DNA from: JAKLKS01 sp964370855
GTDB taxonomy: Bacteria; Planctomycetota; JAJSAM01; JAKLKS01
Direction: 5' to 3'
DNA: 64,000 bases
NCBI GenBank assembly: GCA_964370855.1
Contig: CAYJMF010000004.1
Location: forward strand, 67,699-131,698
Below, one piece after another: positions 22,315-30,750 of the stretch. Under the pieces are notes generated by a model. That model was not told where the DNA came from and searched no databases. It saw only the letters and a list, made by a program, of their open reading frames with translations. The translations under genes and the position numbers were made by a program. The stretch's first letter is position 1; every line of letters starts with the position of its first letter.

Positions 22315-24960
22315 ATGGTGGTCGGGAGATGGATCCTCGTTCTCGCCGTCGCGCTCGTCCTCTCCGCCTCGGGCAGCGCCCAGGAGGTCCCGCCCCCGGA
22401 GCCCCCGCCGGCACCGCCGGCCCCGGCCCCCGTTCCCCTCCGTCCGGCCCGCACCTTCGACGCGGCCCTGCCGCTGGTGGTCCGTGCCGAGATCGCCGAC
22501 GGCGAGGAGGAATGGATCGGCGAGACCCCCGCGGGCACCAAGGAGGGGCTCTCCATCCCCGCCTGCCGCCGGTGGTGGGTGGAGCCGGCCTCCCGGGGAC
22601 TCCGCGACGCCGACCTCCCCGGCCTCGCGGCGGAGGCCGCGGCCCGGGGCGTGGAGGAGCTGGATCTGTCCGGCTGCAGGCGCCTCACGGGGAAGGGGCT
22701 CGCGGCCCTGCGCACCACCCCGCTCCGGGCCCTCCGGCTCGGCGGGCTCTCCCTGGACGCCGCGGGCATGGCGGCGGTGGCCGCGATCCCGGGACTGGAG
22801 GAGGTCCGGCTCGGGAGGGCCCACGTGCCCGCGGAGGCCCTGGCCCTCCTCGGCGGGGCGAAGGGCCTCCGCCGGCTGGACCTCTCGGACACGGAGGCCG
22901 ACGACGGGACCATCGGTGCCCTGGCGGGACTCGCGGACCTGGAGGACCTCGACCTCTCGGGAACCCTCGTGGGCGACGGGGGCGCGGCCCTGCTCGCCGG
23001 GTTCAAGTCCCTGCGCCGGGTCGACCTCTCCGGATCCCTGCTGACGGGAGAGGGCGTCCGGGCCCTGGCCGGGGTCCCCTCCCTCGAGGACGTGGGCCTC
23101 GGGAGCCTGCCGATCCCGGAGGCCGCGGCGGCCACCCTCGCCCGCCTTCCCCGCCTGCGGCGCGTCGTCCTCTCGGGAGGGGAGTGGCGGGAGGTCCGGA
23201 GCGACCTCGGAGACGCCACCGCGCGGGCCCTGGCGGGCGTCCCGACCCTGGAGGAGGTGGACCTCTCGGGCAGCCACGTCACCGACGGAGGCGTGGTGGC
23301 GCTGGCCGGGCTCCCCCGGCTGCGCTCCATCTCCCTGGAGAGGACCGCGACGGGCGATGCGGGGGTGAAGGCCCTGGCCGCGGCCCCCCTCCTGGAGACC
23401 CTCCACATCGCGGACACGGCCGTCGGCCCCGCGGGCCTCGCCGCCCTCGGCGGCAGGGGGACCCTGCGGGGGTTGTGGATCCGGCACCGGGGCCCGGGGA
23501 AGGGAGCGCTCGCCTTCCTGGCCCGCCTCCCCGGCCTCCGTTCGCTCTTCATCCACGGACGCGGGGTCACCGACGACGAGCTGGCGACCATAGGGAAGCA
23601 CCCCGATCTCCGGTTCCTTTCCCTCCCCGGCACTTCCCTCCGCGGCCCCGGCCTCGCCGTCCTCGAGGACATGCCGGCCCTGGAGCACCTCGTCCTCTGC
23701 GACGCGCCGCTGTACCCCTCCGCCACCCGGCACATGGGCGCGCTCCAGCGCCTCCGGTACCTGAACCTGGCGGGGACCGGCATGAAGGACCCCGGCCTCG
23801 CCCCGCTGGGGGGCCTCAGCGGGCTGCGGGGCCTCGATCTCGCGGGGACGGCGATCACCGACGCGGGCCTCGGGAGGCTCGGGGGGATGGCGTCCCTGGA
23901 AACCCTGGATCTCCAGGACACCGCTCTCGGGGACCGGGGCCTTGAGGCGCTGGCCGGGCTCCGCGGCCTCAGGTGCCTCCGCGTCTCCAAGCCCTGGGAA
24001 CCGAAGGAGGCCCGGGGCCGGATCGGGGACGAGGGGCTGGAGGCCCTCGCGAAGATGGACCGGCTCGAGACCCTCTGGCTCGGCCACACGAACGTCACGC
24101 CGAAGGGCCTCGGCGTCCTGAAGTCCCTCCCCTCGCTGATGGAACTGGATCTCTGGGGGGTGCCCCTGGGGGACGCGGGCGCCGCACGGGCGGCGGAACT
24201 GGACGGGCTCGTGGAACTCGACCTGAACGACACCGGAATCACCGAGGCCGCCATCGCTCCCCTGGGCTCCCTCGGCACCCTCCTCTCCCTGAAACTCGGG
24301 AGACTGGGCGGACCCTGCCGCGGCTTCGTCTCCGCCTGCCGGGGATGGCCGCGGCTGGAGTCGCTGCGCCTGGAGGACACCCCCGAACTGTGCGAGGAGG
24401 CCATCCTCTCCATGGCCGTGCTCCCGAGGCTGGAGGAGCTGGTGATCTCCCAGGCCGTGGTCACCGCGAAGGGGGTCCGTGCCCTCGGCGGGTCGAACTC
24501 CCTCCGCCGCCTGCGGTTCTTCTTCGTGGATTTCCGGCCGGGGAAGTTGGACGGTCTCGGGCCCCTCGCACGCCTTCGGTCCCTGGAACTCCCGGGGTGC
24601 GAACTCGTGGACTCCGGGCTCGCCTGCCTCGCGACCATGGGCGGCCTCCAGGAACTCGACCTGTCCAGCAACGAGGGAGTGACGGACGCCACGGCCCGAC
24701 TCCTCGGGGGCCTGTTGCGCCTTCGCGACCTGGACCTGGGGGGCACCGCCTGCGGGGACGGCGGGCTGGAGGCGCTCCGGGGGCTGCCGCGCCTCGCCGC
24801 CCTGGACCTCGGGGAGGCGCCGATTTCCAGGAAGGGCCTCCGGCTGCTCGAGTCGGCCCGGGGACTCGGGTCCCTGAGGATCCCCTCGTCGCTCCTCCGC
24901 GGGGCGGACGCGGCCGCGCTCCGGAAGGCCCTGCCCGGGTGCGAACTGAAGGGCGACTGA
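22315..24960 (+). CDS. Secreted leucine-rich-repeat protein
   Basis: 881 residues. A signal peptide (VVGRWILVLAVALVLSASG) and a Pro/Ala-rich linker of about 30 residues precede more than 25 leucine-rich repeats of about 24 residues. The repeat pattern is LxxLDLSGTxVTDxGLAALAG, like the cysteine-containing/GALA-type LRRs of environmental bacteria. No catalytic or anchoring domain is seen at the C-terminus. ATG 22315 was chosen because the signal peptide starts there and a TACAAT -10-like box lies at 22303-22308. The frame is open further upstream but has no sensible sequence. LRR solenoids bind proteins or glycans; the ligand is unknown. Confidence 0.85.
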   Translation: MVVGRWILVLAVALVLSASGSAQEVPPPEPPPAPPAPAPVPLRPARTFDAALPLVVRAEIADGEEEWIGETPAGTKEGLSIPACRRWWVEPASRGLRDADLPGLAAEAAARGVEELDLSGCRRLTGKGLAALRTTPLRALRLGGLSLDAAGMAAVAAIPGLEEVRLGRAHVPAEALALLGGAKGLRRLDLSDTEADDGTIGALAGLADLEDLDLSGTLVGDGGAALLAGFKSLRRVDLSGSLLTGEGVRALAGVPSLEDVGLGSLPIPEAAAATLARLPRLRRVVLSGGEWREVRSDLGDATARALAGVPTLEEVDLSGSHVTDGGVVALAGLPRLRSISLERTATGDAGVKALAAAPLLETLHIADTAVGPAGLAALGGRGTLRGLWIRHRGPGKGALAFLARLPGLRSLFIHGRGVTDDELATIGKHPDLRFLSLPGTSLRGPGLAVLEDMPALEHLVLCDAPLYPSATRHMGALQRLRYLNLAGTGMKDPGLAPLGGLSGLRGLDLAGTAITDAGLGRLGGMASLETLDLQDTALGDRGLEALAGLRGLRCLRVSKPWEPKEARGRIGDEGLEALAKMDRLETLWLGHTNVTPKGLGVLKSLPSLMELDLWGVPLGDAGAARAAELDGLVELDLNDTGITEAAIAPLGSLGTLLSLKLGRLGGPCRGFVSACRGWPRLESLRLEDTPELCEEAILSMAVLPRLEELVISQAVVTAKGVRALGGSNSLRRLRFFFVDFRPGKLDGLGPLARLRSLELPGCELVDSGLACLATMGGLQELDLSSNEGVTDATARLLGGLLRLRDLDLGGTACGDGGLEALRGLPRLAALDLGEAPISRKGLRLLESARGLGSLRIPSSLLRGADAAALRKALPGCELKGD

Positions 24961-25053
24961 AGACACGCGACGCGACGGGGCCCGCCGGGGGCGCGCGGGA
25001 TTGGCTCACATCCTCCGACTCCGGCCCTCCGTGGCTCCGGCGGATTCCTGCAA

Positions 25054-25494
25054 TCATGGGTTGTCGTTGTCGGGAGGCGACGGACCGCCCGCAGCTTCCA
25101 AGTCCGACCGCACCTCCACCATCCCGCGCGCCACCCAGGCCGCCAGCGCGGTCTCGGTCAGCCTTCCGGCGGCGAGGTCACGGATCACGACCACCGCCTC
25201 CGGCTCGGTGACTGCCAGCTCATGCCCGTTCAGCTGGAGGAAGACGTCCATCGCGGCGAGGGCGACGCGCTTGTTGCCGTCGACGAAGGAGTGGTTGCGG
25301 GCCAGGCCGAAGCCGTAGGCAGCCGCCAGTTCCGCCAGTCCCGCCGAGCCGTAGGCCAGGGCGTTCCGGGGTCTCGCGAGGGCGGACTCCAGGGCCCCCT
25401 CATCGCGCACGCCTCCGGGACCGCCGTGCTCGACGAGGAGTTCCCCGTGGATGGCGAGCACCACGGACTTCGACAGCCACCGCGGGCGTTTCAC
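25054..25494 (-). CDS. doc: Doc-like (Fic-fold) toxin
   Basis: A 146-residue death-on-curing family protein. The Fic-fold active loop HSFVDGNKR is at residues 68-76 (H68, D72, N74, K75, R76), in the kinase-type Doc form rather than the AMPylating HPFxxGNGR form. Doc of phage P1 phosphorylates EF-Tu and stops translation. The gene overlaps the upstream antitoxin gene by 4 bases. The C-terminal tail (about 20 residues, Pro/Asp/Asn-rich) exceeds the usual length. The pair lies between unrelated genes and is a likely mobile or selfish insertion. Confidence 0.88.
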   Translation of the reverse strand: MKRPRWLSKSVVLAIHGELLVEHGGPGGVRDEGALESALARPRNALAYGSAGLAELAAAYGFGLARNHSFVDGNKRVALAAMDVFLQLNGHELAVTEPEAVVVIRDLAAGRLTETALAAWVARGMVEVRSDLEAAGGPSPPDNDNP

Positions 25495-25715
25495 CGGGCC
25501 AGTTCACGAAGGGCGTTTCGGAACCTGCGGCGCGTGCGCTCGAACGCCTCCATGGCCTCGGCGAACCCGGGGTCGAAGGGCGTGACCAGGAGGCCGTCGG
25601 GGCTGCGCGTCACGACGACGGAATCCCCCTCGGCGACGTGGAGCCCCTCGATGAGTTCCCGGGGCAGGGTGATTCCCGTGGAATTGCCGACGCGGCGGAT
25701 CTTGACGACGTGCAT
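25491..25715 (-). CDS. AbrB/MazE-type antitoxin
   Basis: A 74-residue protein. The swapped-hairpin AbrB DNA-binding domain fills residues 1-48 (VVKIRRVGNSTGITLPRELI, then VAEGDSVVV). A basic amphipathic C-terminal helix (EAFERTRRRFRNALRELA) is likely to neutralise the toxin. The stop overlaps the toxin start by 4 bases. Antitoxins of this kind repress their own operon, and two short dyad boxes lie 29-50 bases upstream of its ATG. Confidence 0.88.
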   Translation of the reverse strand: MHVVKIRRVGNSTGITLPRELIEGLHVAEGDSVVVTRSPDGLLVTPFDPGFAEAMEAFERTRRRFRNALRELAR

Positions 25716-25743
25716 GGCTTCCTCACCGTTCCGGGATTCAGGG

Positions 25744-25765
25744 TGTAGTTACATTTGTGAATACA
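25744..25765. promoter_or_regulatory. Candidate operator boxes of the toxin-antitoxin operon
   Basis: TGTAGTTACA (25744-25753) and TGTGAATACA (25756-25765) are two near-palindromic TGTAnnTACA-like boxes, 12 bases apart centre to centre, in an AT-rich patch unlike the surrounding DNA. They lie in front of the antitoxin gene where an autorepressor would bind. A TAGGAT box on the minus strand overlaps the far side. Confidence 0.45.
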
Positions 25766-25930
25766 TCCTAGCCGGGCCCCGTCGGACCGTCAACGTCGAA
25801 GTCCCCGACGGCCCGGGACCAGATCTCGGTCGGACCCGGTGCCCCCTCCGTCGGATCCGGGCGCGCGCGCACGGAGGGAGTAGTCTGGAGACATCCGTCG
25901 CGGCCGGCGTCGCCGAAGACAGGGAGGACC

Positions 25931-26368
25931 ATGGCGGGCATGCGAACGCTCCTCTGCGTCATCGGCCTCGTCCTCTCCGCCTCGCCGGGCCACCCGGTCG
26001 CCGGCCAGGACTCCCCGCTCGACGAGGCGGATCGCAGGGCCTTCGCCTGGTTCGACGGGCTGGGGCTTCCCTCCTGCGCGGGGCGCCCCCTGGTCCGCCT
26101 GACCATGACGAAGGAGGAACCCCGGGAGGGCGAAGGGCCGGGATCCGCAGAGGGTTTCCTGGTGGCGGAGACTCCCGACTCCTTCACCCTCGTCGGGGAC
26201 GACCTGTGGCCACGCGTCTTCCCCCGGCGAAGGACCGGAGTCCGCGTGACGTCGGAGCCCCTCGATAGGGTGCCGCGGCAGGAGCCGCTCGCGGACCTCG
26301 ACCGGAGATTCGACTGCGGGAGAAGGCCTGGTGACGCCGGGGACGAAGCGGGCGCCAGGGCCCGCTAG
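25931..26368 (+). CDS. Small secreted protein of unknown function
   Basis: 145 residues with an N-terminal signal peptide (MRTLLCVIGLVLSASPGHPV, likely cut after VAGQ). The mature part has a short ordered stretch (RAFAWFDGLGLPSCAGRPLVRL) and then a low-complexity, charged C-terminus ending GDAGDEAGARAR. The tail looks out of character and the protein may be a truncated or frameshifted remnant of a longer secreted family. A GGGAGG ribosome-binding site precedes the ATG. The next gene starts 12 bases after the stop. I recognise no domain. Confidence 0.5.
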   Translation: MAGMRTLLCVIGLVLSASPGHPVAGQDSPLDEADRRAFAWFDGLGLPSCAGRPLVRLTMTKEEPREGEGPGSAEGFLVAETPDSFTLVGDDLWPRVFPRRRTGVRVTSEPLDRVPRQEPLADLDRRFDCGRRPGDAGDEAGARAR

Positions 26369-26380
26369 ACTGGAGTCTCC

Positions 26381-28447
26381 ATGAGGGCCCCGCCCATCGA
26401 ATCGGCAGCAGGAACCTGCCTGGCGGTCGCCGTCCTCCTCGGATCCGGATGCGGTGCGGTCCCGGCCGCCGGCGGGTCCCCGATGGCGCCCTCGGAACCG
26501 CCCGCATCGCCCACCGCCCCCGGCGCGTGGGACCGTGAACTCCCCGCCGGCGTCCGACTCCTCGACGAGACGGAGGGGCCGAGGACCCATGCCGTGATCC
26601 GCGTCCTGGACGCCGCGACGGACCGTCCCATCGCCGGGGCGCGGATCACCTGCCACGAGGAGGCGATCCACCCCACGGCGGGCGGGACGCCCCCCGTGCA
26701 GGACCTGGTCGCGGACGAGGACGGGGAGGCCCTCCTCGACCTCGCACGGGAGGGCTCCTGGACCATCTGCGAGGCGCCGGGGTACGGTCCCCGGGGCTTC
26801 TTCGGAGGAGAGGAGGACATCCACCTCGCGCGGGGCGAGGATGCGGTCCTCCTGGTCAGGGACTGGCTCGAACGGCCGCTCGCCGGCGCCGGGATCGAGG
26901 CCCTCGTCGGCTGCGGCCACGTGCCGGAGATCCGGGCCGCGGTCTCCGACGCGGAGGGACGCCTCGTGCTCCCGTGCCTGGACATCCCCGAGACGCGCCT
27001 CTGGGTCCGGGCGCCCGGGATGCGGGGGAGGAACGAGGCCTACGCGGGGGTCCTGTCGGGCCTGCCCGTGGAGGACGGGGTCCGGATCCTCCGCTGCGAT
27101 CCCGCGCCGACGGTGGAGGGCAGGGTCCTCGACGCCGCCACCGGCGCCCCCGTCGCCGGCGCGGCCGTGGGCACGACGGAGGCGCATCGCGGCCCCTGGA
27201 CCCGCACCGACGCGGAGGGGCGGTTCGTCCTCCACGGCGCGGACGCGGGGGAGGAGCTGCGCGTGGAGTTCCGGGACGGCCGCGTGGAGGAGAAGAAGTC
27301 CGTTCCCGGCGTCTCCTTCCGGGCGGAGCCGTCGGCGCCGAGGACCCTCCGGATCCGGGATCCCTTCGGCCCGGAGCCAGAGCTGATCGACGAAGGTGAG
27401 GAGAAGCCCCTGCGGGTCCGCGTGGAGGCGCCGGAGGGGGCCGGGACCGAGGGGATGGAGCTCGTCTTCGTGCGGGCCGGGGACGGCTGCGTCCGCGACG
27501 GGAGCCTCGACGCGGCGGGGACCTGGGAGGGGGCGCTGCCGGAGGGGACGTGGACCCTCGCCGTCGGGGGGCCCTGCGGACGCTGGCAGAGAGGGCGCGC
27601 GCGCGTCGTCGCGGGGAAGGACGCGACGGTGTCCCTGCGCCTGGAGGAGAACCCCGTCAGGACTGCCCTCAAGCCGCGGAATTCCAGCTATCCGCGCAGC
27701 CCGGGGGCGACCTTTGACCACGGGGAGTACGACCTCCTGGTTCCGGAGGGCCGCTTCCCCATGGAGTACGCGAGGGAGTTCCCGGACGACGAGTACTGGT
27801 TCCCGGCCGAGGGGCCCTTCACCATCGAGCAGTCCTCCTCCTCGGGGGGGGGCCGGTACCGCCGGTTCCCCTTCCTGCGGCTCTGGGGTGAGGACGAAGT
27901 GCAGCACTTCCCGTATCCCCCGCAGGCGGAGTCCGACACGACTCCGGATCCCGACCCGCCGGAATCCCGCGTCCTGGTGATGCTCCCCGACGGCCGTCCC
28001 GCGGCCTCCGCGGCGTGGACGGTGGAGACCGACCCGGGAAGGCGGGAGCGGAGCTTCTGGAACGGGCGGCTCGACGGCGAGGGGAGGGGGTCCCATCCCT
28101 GCGACGGCCCGCAGCGGTCGATCCTCTCGATGGACGAGGACGACCACCTCGTCCCGCTCCGGGTCCTCACCGGGGGATCGGGGGTCCGGTCCTGGACCTG
28201 GCGGTGGCCCTCGGGGGCCTTGGACGTCCGCGTGTCCGACGGGGACGGGAAGCCGGTGGAGGGGGCGGTGGTGATGCGCGGCGAGGACCGCTGGGAGGTC
28301 CCGGCGGACGGCCTGCTCCCCCTGCACGGACTTCCCGGGGGGCCGGTCCGGCTGTGGGTCGCCGCGCCCGGGATGCGGGCCCACGACGTGCGCCTGCTCC
28401 TGCCGGAGGGCGGGCGGCGTTCCGTCGAGGTCCGGCTTCGTCCGTAG
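26381..28447 (+). CDS. Secreted CarboxypepD_reg-repeat protein, probable lipoprotein
   Basis: 688 residues. The N-terminus (AGTCLAVAVLLGSGCGAV) is a signal segment with a lipoprotein-like cysteine at residue 24, though the lipobox is imperfect. The rest is a string of beta-sandwich modules of the carboxypeptidase-regulatory-like type, with recurring VRVLDAATDRPIAGARI, VEGRVLDAATGAPVAGAAV and TDAEGRFVL signatures. The central part (about 400-540) is less regular. Such modules bind or space proteins and glycans at the surface, and no catalytic domain is present. A TAGACT -10-like box at 26366-26371 lies inside an AGACT-GG-AGTCT dyad just before the ATG and overlaps the previous stop codon. Confidence 0.75.
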   Translation: MRAPPIESAAGTCLAVAVLLGSGCGAVPAAGGSPMAPSEPPASPTAPGAWDRELPAGVRLLDETEGPRTHAVIRVLDAATDRPIAGARITCHEEAIHPTAGGTPPVQDLVADEDGEALLDLAREGSWTICEAPGYGPRGFFGGEEDIHLARGEDAVLLVRDWLERPLAGAGIEALVGCGHVPEIRAAVSDAEGRLVLPCLDIPETRLWVRAPGMRGRNEAYAGVLSGLPVEDGVRILRCDPAPTVEGRVLDAATGAPVAGAAVGTTEAHRGPWTRTDAEGRFVLHGADAGEELRVEFRDGRVEEKKSVPGVSFRAEPSAPRTLRIRDPFGPEPELIDEGEEKPLRVRVEAPEGAGTEGMELVFVRAGDGCVRDGSLDAAGTWEGALPEGTWTLAVGGPCGRWQRGRARVVAGKDATVSLRLEENPVRTALKPRNSSYPRSPGATFDHGEYDLLVPEGRFPMEYAREFPDDEYWFPAEGPFTIEQSSSSGGGRYRRFPFLRLWGEDEVQHFPYPPQAESDTTPDPDPPESRVLVMLPDGRPAASAAWTVETDPGRRERSFWNGRLDGEGRGSHPCDGPQRSILSMDEDDHLVPLRVLTGGSGVRSWTWRWPSGALDVRVSDGDGKPVEGAVVMRGEDRWEVPADGLLPLHGLPGGPVRLWVAAPGMRAHDVRLLLPEGGRRSVEVRLRP

Positions 28448-28605
28448 GTCCGCCGGGATCGGATGATCGTCGTGGAGACGTCTCCAGGTGCCCCCCCTCC
28501 CTCACGTCCTCCCGGGAACGGTGGGAGTCGCCGATGTGCTACCTCGCCGACTCGGGCCCGGCGCACCGCCGGGAACCGGTAGACTGCCCGGAGCCAGGAG
28601 GAGCC

Positions 28606-30750
28606 ATGGACGGCCCATCAACTCCGCCGGAGCCGTGCGCCGTCGTGACGGGGCGGGTGCGGGACGCGGCGGGACTTCCCGTTCCCGGCGCGCGGGTCGT
28701 CGCGCTCGAGGAGGGGCCGCGGTTCCTCGTCTTCGTGAGCCCTTTCCACCGCGTCGCACTGGGCCGGACGGATCGCGACGGGCGCTTCCGCCTGGAACTC
28801 TCCGCGGGTCCCTCCCTCCTCGTCGCCCACGTCCGTGGGGCGGACGCCCTCGGAGGGGGACCCGGCGGCGACGCGCACGCCCGGCGCGTCGTCCTGAAAC
28901 CCGGCGATGCCCTGGCCGACCTGGACCTCCGCCTTCCCCACGCTATCGCCGATCTCGGCACGGTGGAGGGGCGCGTCCTGGAGGAGGACGGGACGCCCGT
29001 CGCGGGGCGGAGGGTCCGCGTCGAAGGGTGCTCCCTCGACGGGCCCTGCTCGACCGCGGAGACGCCGACGGACGGTGACGGGGCGTTCCGGCTGGAGGGC
29101 CTCCTCCCGGGCCGGACGAGGATCCTCGTCCGCGGGGACCGCGTTCGCGCTCCCCTGCGGAGCACCCTCGATCTGCCGCCCGGCGGTGCGGTCCGCATCG
29201 ACCTGATCCTGCGCCGGCGGCCGAGGCGGGGCACGCACCACCTCGACATCCGCTGCGAGGACAGGGACGGTCGCGGCCTCGATGGAATCGAGGTGCTCCT
29301 CCATGACTTCGAGGAGTTCGAGGAGCGGTGCACGACGGGACCCGGGGGCGAGGTGCGGATCGAGGGACTCCCGGACCGCCTGAAGGAGGAGCCGCTCTGG
29401 GCGTCCGTCCAGGTGCCGGGATGGGAACCGGCCGAGGAAGGGACGACCGGGGGACCCTTCGAGGAGCACGAGGACTCCCTCGTGCTGCAACTGAAGCGTG
29501 CGACTCCCGTCGAACCCCGGTCCGGCCGGCCCTGTCTCAGGTTCCCCAGGGCCAGACCGAGAGCCGCGCCGCCCGGGCCCGACGCTCCGCTCTTCGGCCG
29601 GGTGGTGGACGCCGACGGCACGGCGGTTCCCGGAGCCAATGTGTTCTGGGCGGGTACGGAACCGGGCGTCGGGCCGCTCCGGCGACTGCTCACCGGGAAG
29701 GCGTCGTCGCCCTCGAACCGGGTGGAGGAGCACTGGATCGGCTGCACCGATGCCGACGGCGGCTTCCGGATCCGCGGCCTGCCCCCCGGCCGATGCCTTC
29801 TGGTCGCGAGTCTCTCCCGTGGAATCCGGGAGCCGGGGATGGAGGGGGCGATGCCCCTGGAGATCCCCGCCGGACGGGGAGTCGCAGGCGTCGTCCTGCG
29901 GGTGCCGGAACGGATGGCGGACACCGCGATCCTGGCCTGCCGGGTCGTGGACGGCGACGGCCTCCCGTGCGACGGTGCGCGACTCCAGGCGGAAGGGGCC
30001 TTCCTGGGCTTGGGGGAGGACCTCACCGACGCCTTCGGATCCGTGGAGATCCGGGTGTGGTCCGGCCGGACCGTCGTCACGGCGGTGGGCGGCGGAACGG
30101 AGGGGAGCGCGCGCGAGGAGCTGGAGGTGCGGCCCGGGGAGCGGCGCTCCGTGATCCTGCGGATGCAGCCCCGGAGGCCCGCGGGCAGTCTCTCGCTGCG
30201 GGTCCGCGTGGTGGACGGGGAGGGGCGGCCCGTCCCGGGTGCGGTGGTGGGGATCCACGGGGAGGGGGAAGGGGGGCGCTTCCAGGCCACCGGCGCCGAC
30301 GGAGTCCTCGAGCGCGACGGGCTTCCGGAGAGCTTCCGGGAGTCCCCTCCCCGCGTCTCCGCCGTCGCGTTGGGGTACCGGGTCCCGGGATCCGAGGGGT
30401 CGGGGCGGTTTCCCGGCTGGTCCCCGGAGGGTCGGGCGGAGGTGACGGTGGTCCTCCACCGCCTCGCCCGCGTGCAGGTGCGCGTCGTGGACGACGGGAC
30501 CGGCGAACCCGTGCCGGGCCTCAACATCGAGGTGTGGCGGCTCGGGGGGGCGCGCGGCCAGGCCTCCGGGGGGAATTTCACGGAGGGGCTCACTACCTGG
30601 CTCTCCCCCCACTCCTTCGACCTGGAGCCGGGGAAGGTCGTCTTCCGCGCCCATGCGCCGGGCTACGAACCCGGCGAACTCCCCATCGAGATCCGCGGCC
30701 CCGACGACGGAACCTCGCTGGAGATGCGCCTGCGGAGGATCGGAGGCTAG
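28606..30750 (+). CDS. CarboxypepD_reg-repeat protein without a signal peptide
   Basis: 714 residues made of about seven carboxypeptidase-regulatory-like beta-sandwich modules (GRVRDAAGLPVPGARVVAL near the start, GRVVDADGTAVPGANVFW in the middle, VRVVDGEGRPVPGAVVGI near 540). ATG 28606 is preceded by AGGAGGAGCC and a TAGACT box at 28580-28585. Its neighbours of this class are exported, but no signal peptide is seen from this start or from the in-frame ATG upstream at 28533. It is either cytoplasmic, secreted by another route, or its leader has been lost. The stop TAG lies in a CTAG shared with the convergent AraC gene's stop. Confidence 0.75.
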   Translation: MDGPSTPPEPCAVVTGRVRDAAGLPVPGARVVALEEGPRFLVFVSPFHRVALGRTDRDGRFRLELSAGPSLLVAHVRGADALGGGPGGDAHARRVVLKPGDALADLDLRLPHAIADLGTVEGRVLEEDGTPVAGRRVRVEGCSLDGPCSTAETPTDGDGAFRLEGLLPGRTRILVRGDRVRAPLRSTLDLPPGGAVRIDLILRRRPRRGTHHLDIRCEDRDGRGLDGIEVLLHDFEEFEERCTTGPGGEVRIEGLPDRLKEEPLWASVQVPGWEPAEEGTTGGPFEEHEDSLVLQLKRATPVEPRSGRPCLRFPRARPRAAPPGPDAPLFGRVVDADGTAVPGANVFWAGTEPGVGPLRRLLTGKASSPSNRVEEHWIGCTDADGGFRIRGLPPGRCLLVASLSRGIREPGMEGAMPLEIPAGRGVAGVVLRVPERMADTAILACRVVDGDGLPCDGARLQAEGAFLGLGEDLTDAFGSVEIRVWSGRTVVTAVGGGTEGSAREELEVRPGERRSVILRMQPRRPAGSLSLRVRVVDGEGRPVPGAVVGIHGEGEGGRFQATGADGVLERDGLPESFRESPPRVSAVALGYRVPGSEGSGRFPGWSPEGRAEVTVVLHRLARVQVRVVDDGTGEPVPGLNIEVWRLGGARGQASGGNFTEGLTTWLSPHSFDLEPGKVVFRAHAPGYEPGELPIEIRGPDDGTSLEMRLRRIGG

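Noticed and set aside
28473..28486. 14-base palindrome TGGAGACGTCTCCA
   Set aside because: It is short and single, with no promoter or gene relation that makes it more than chance.
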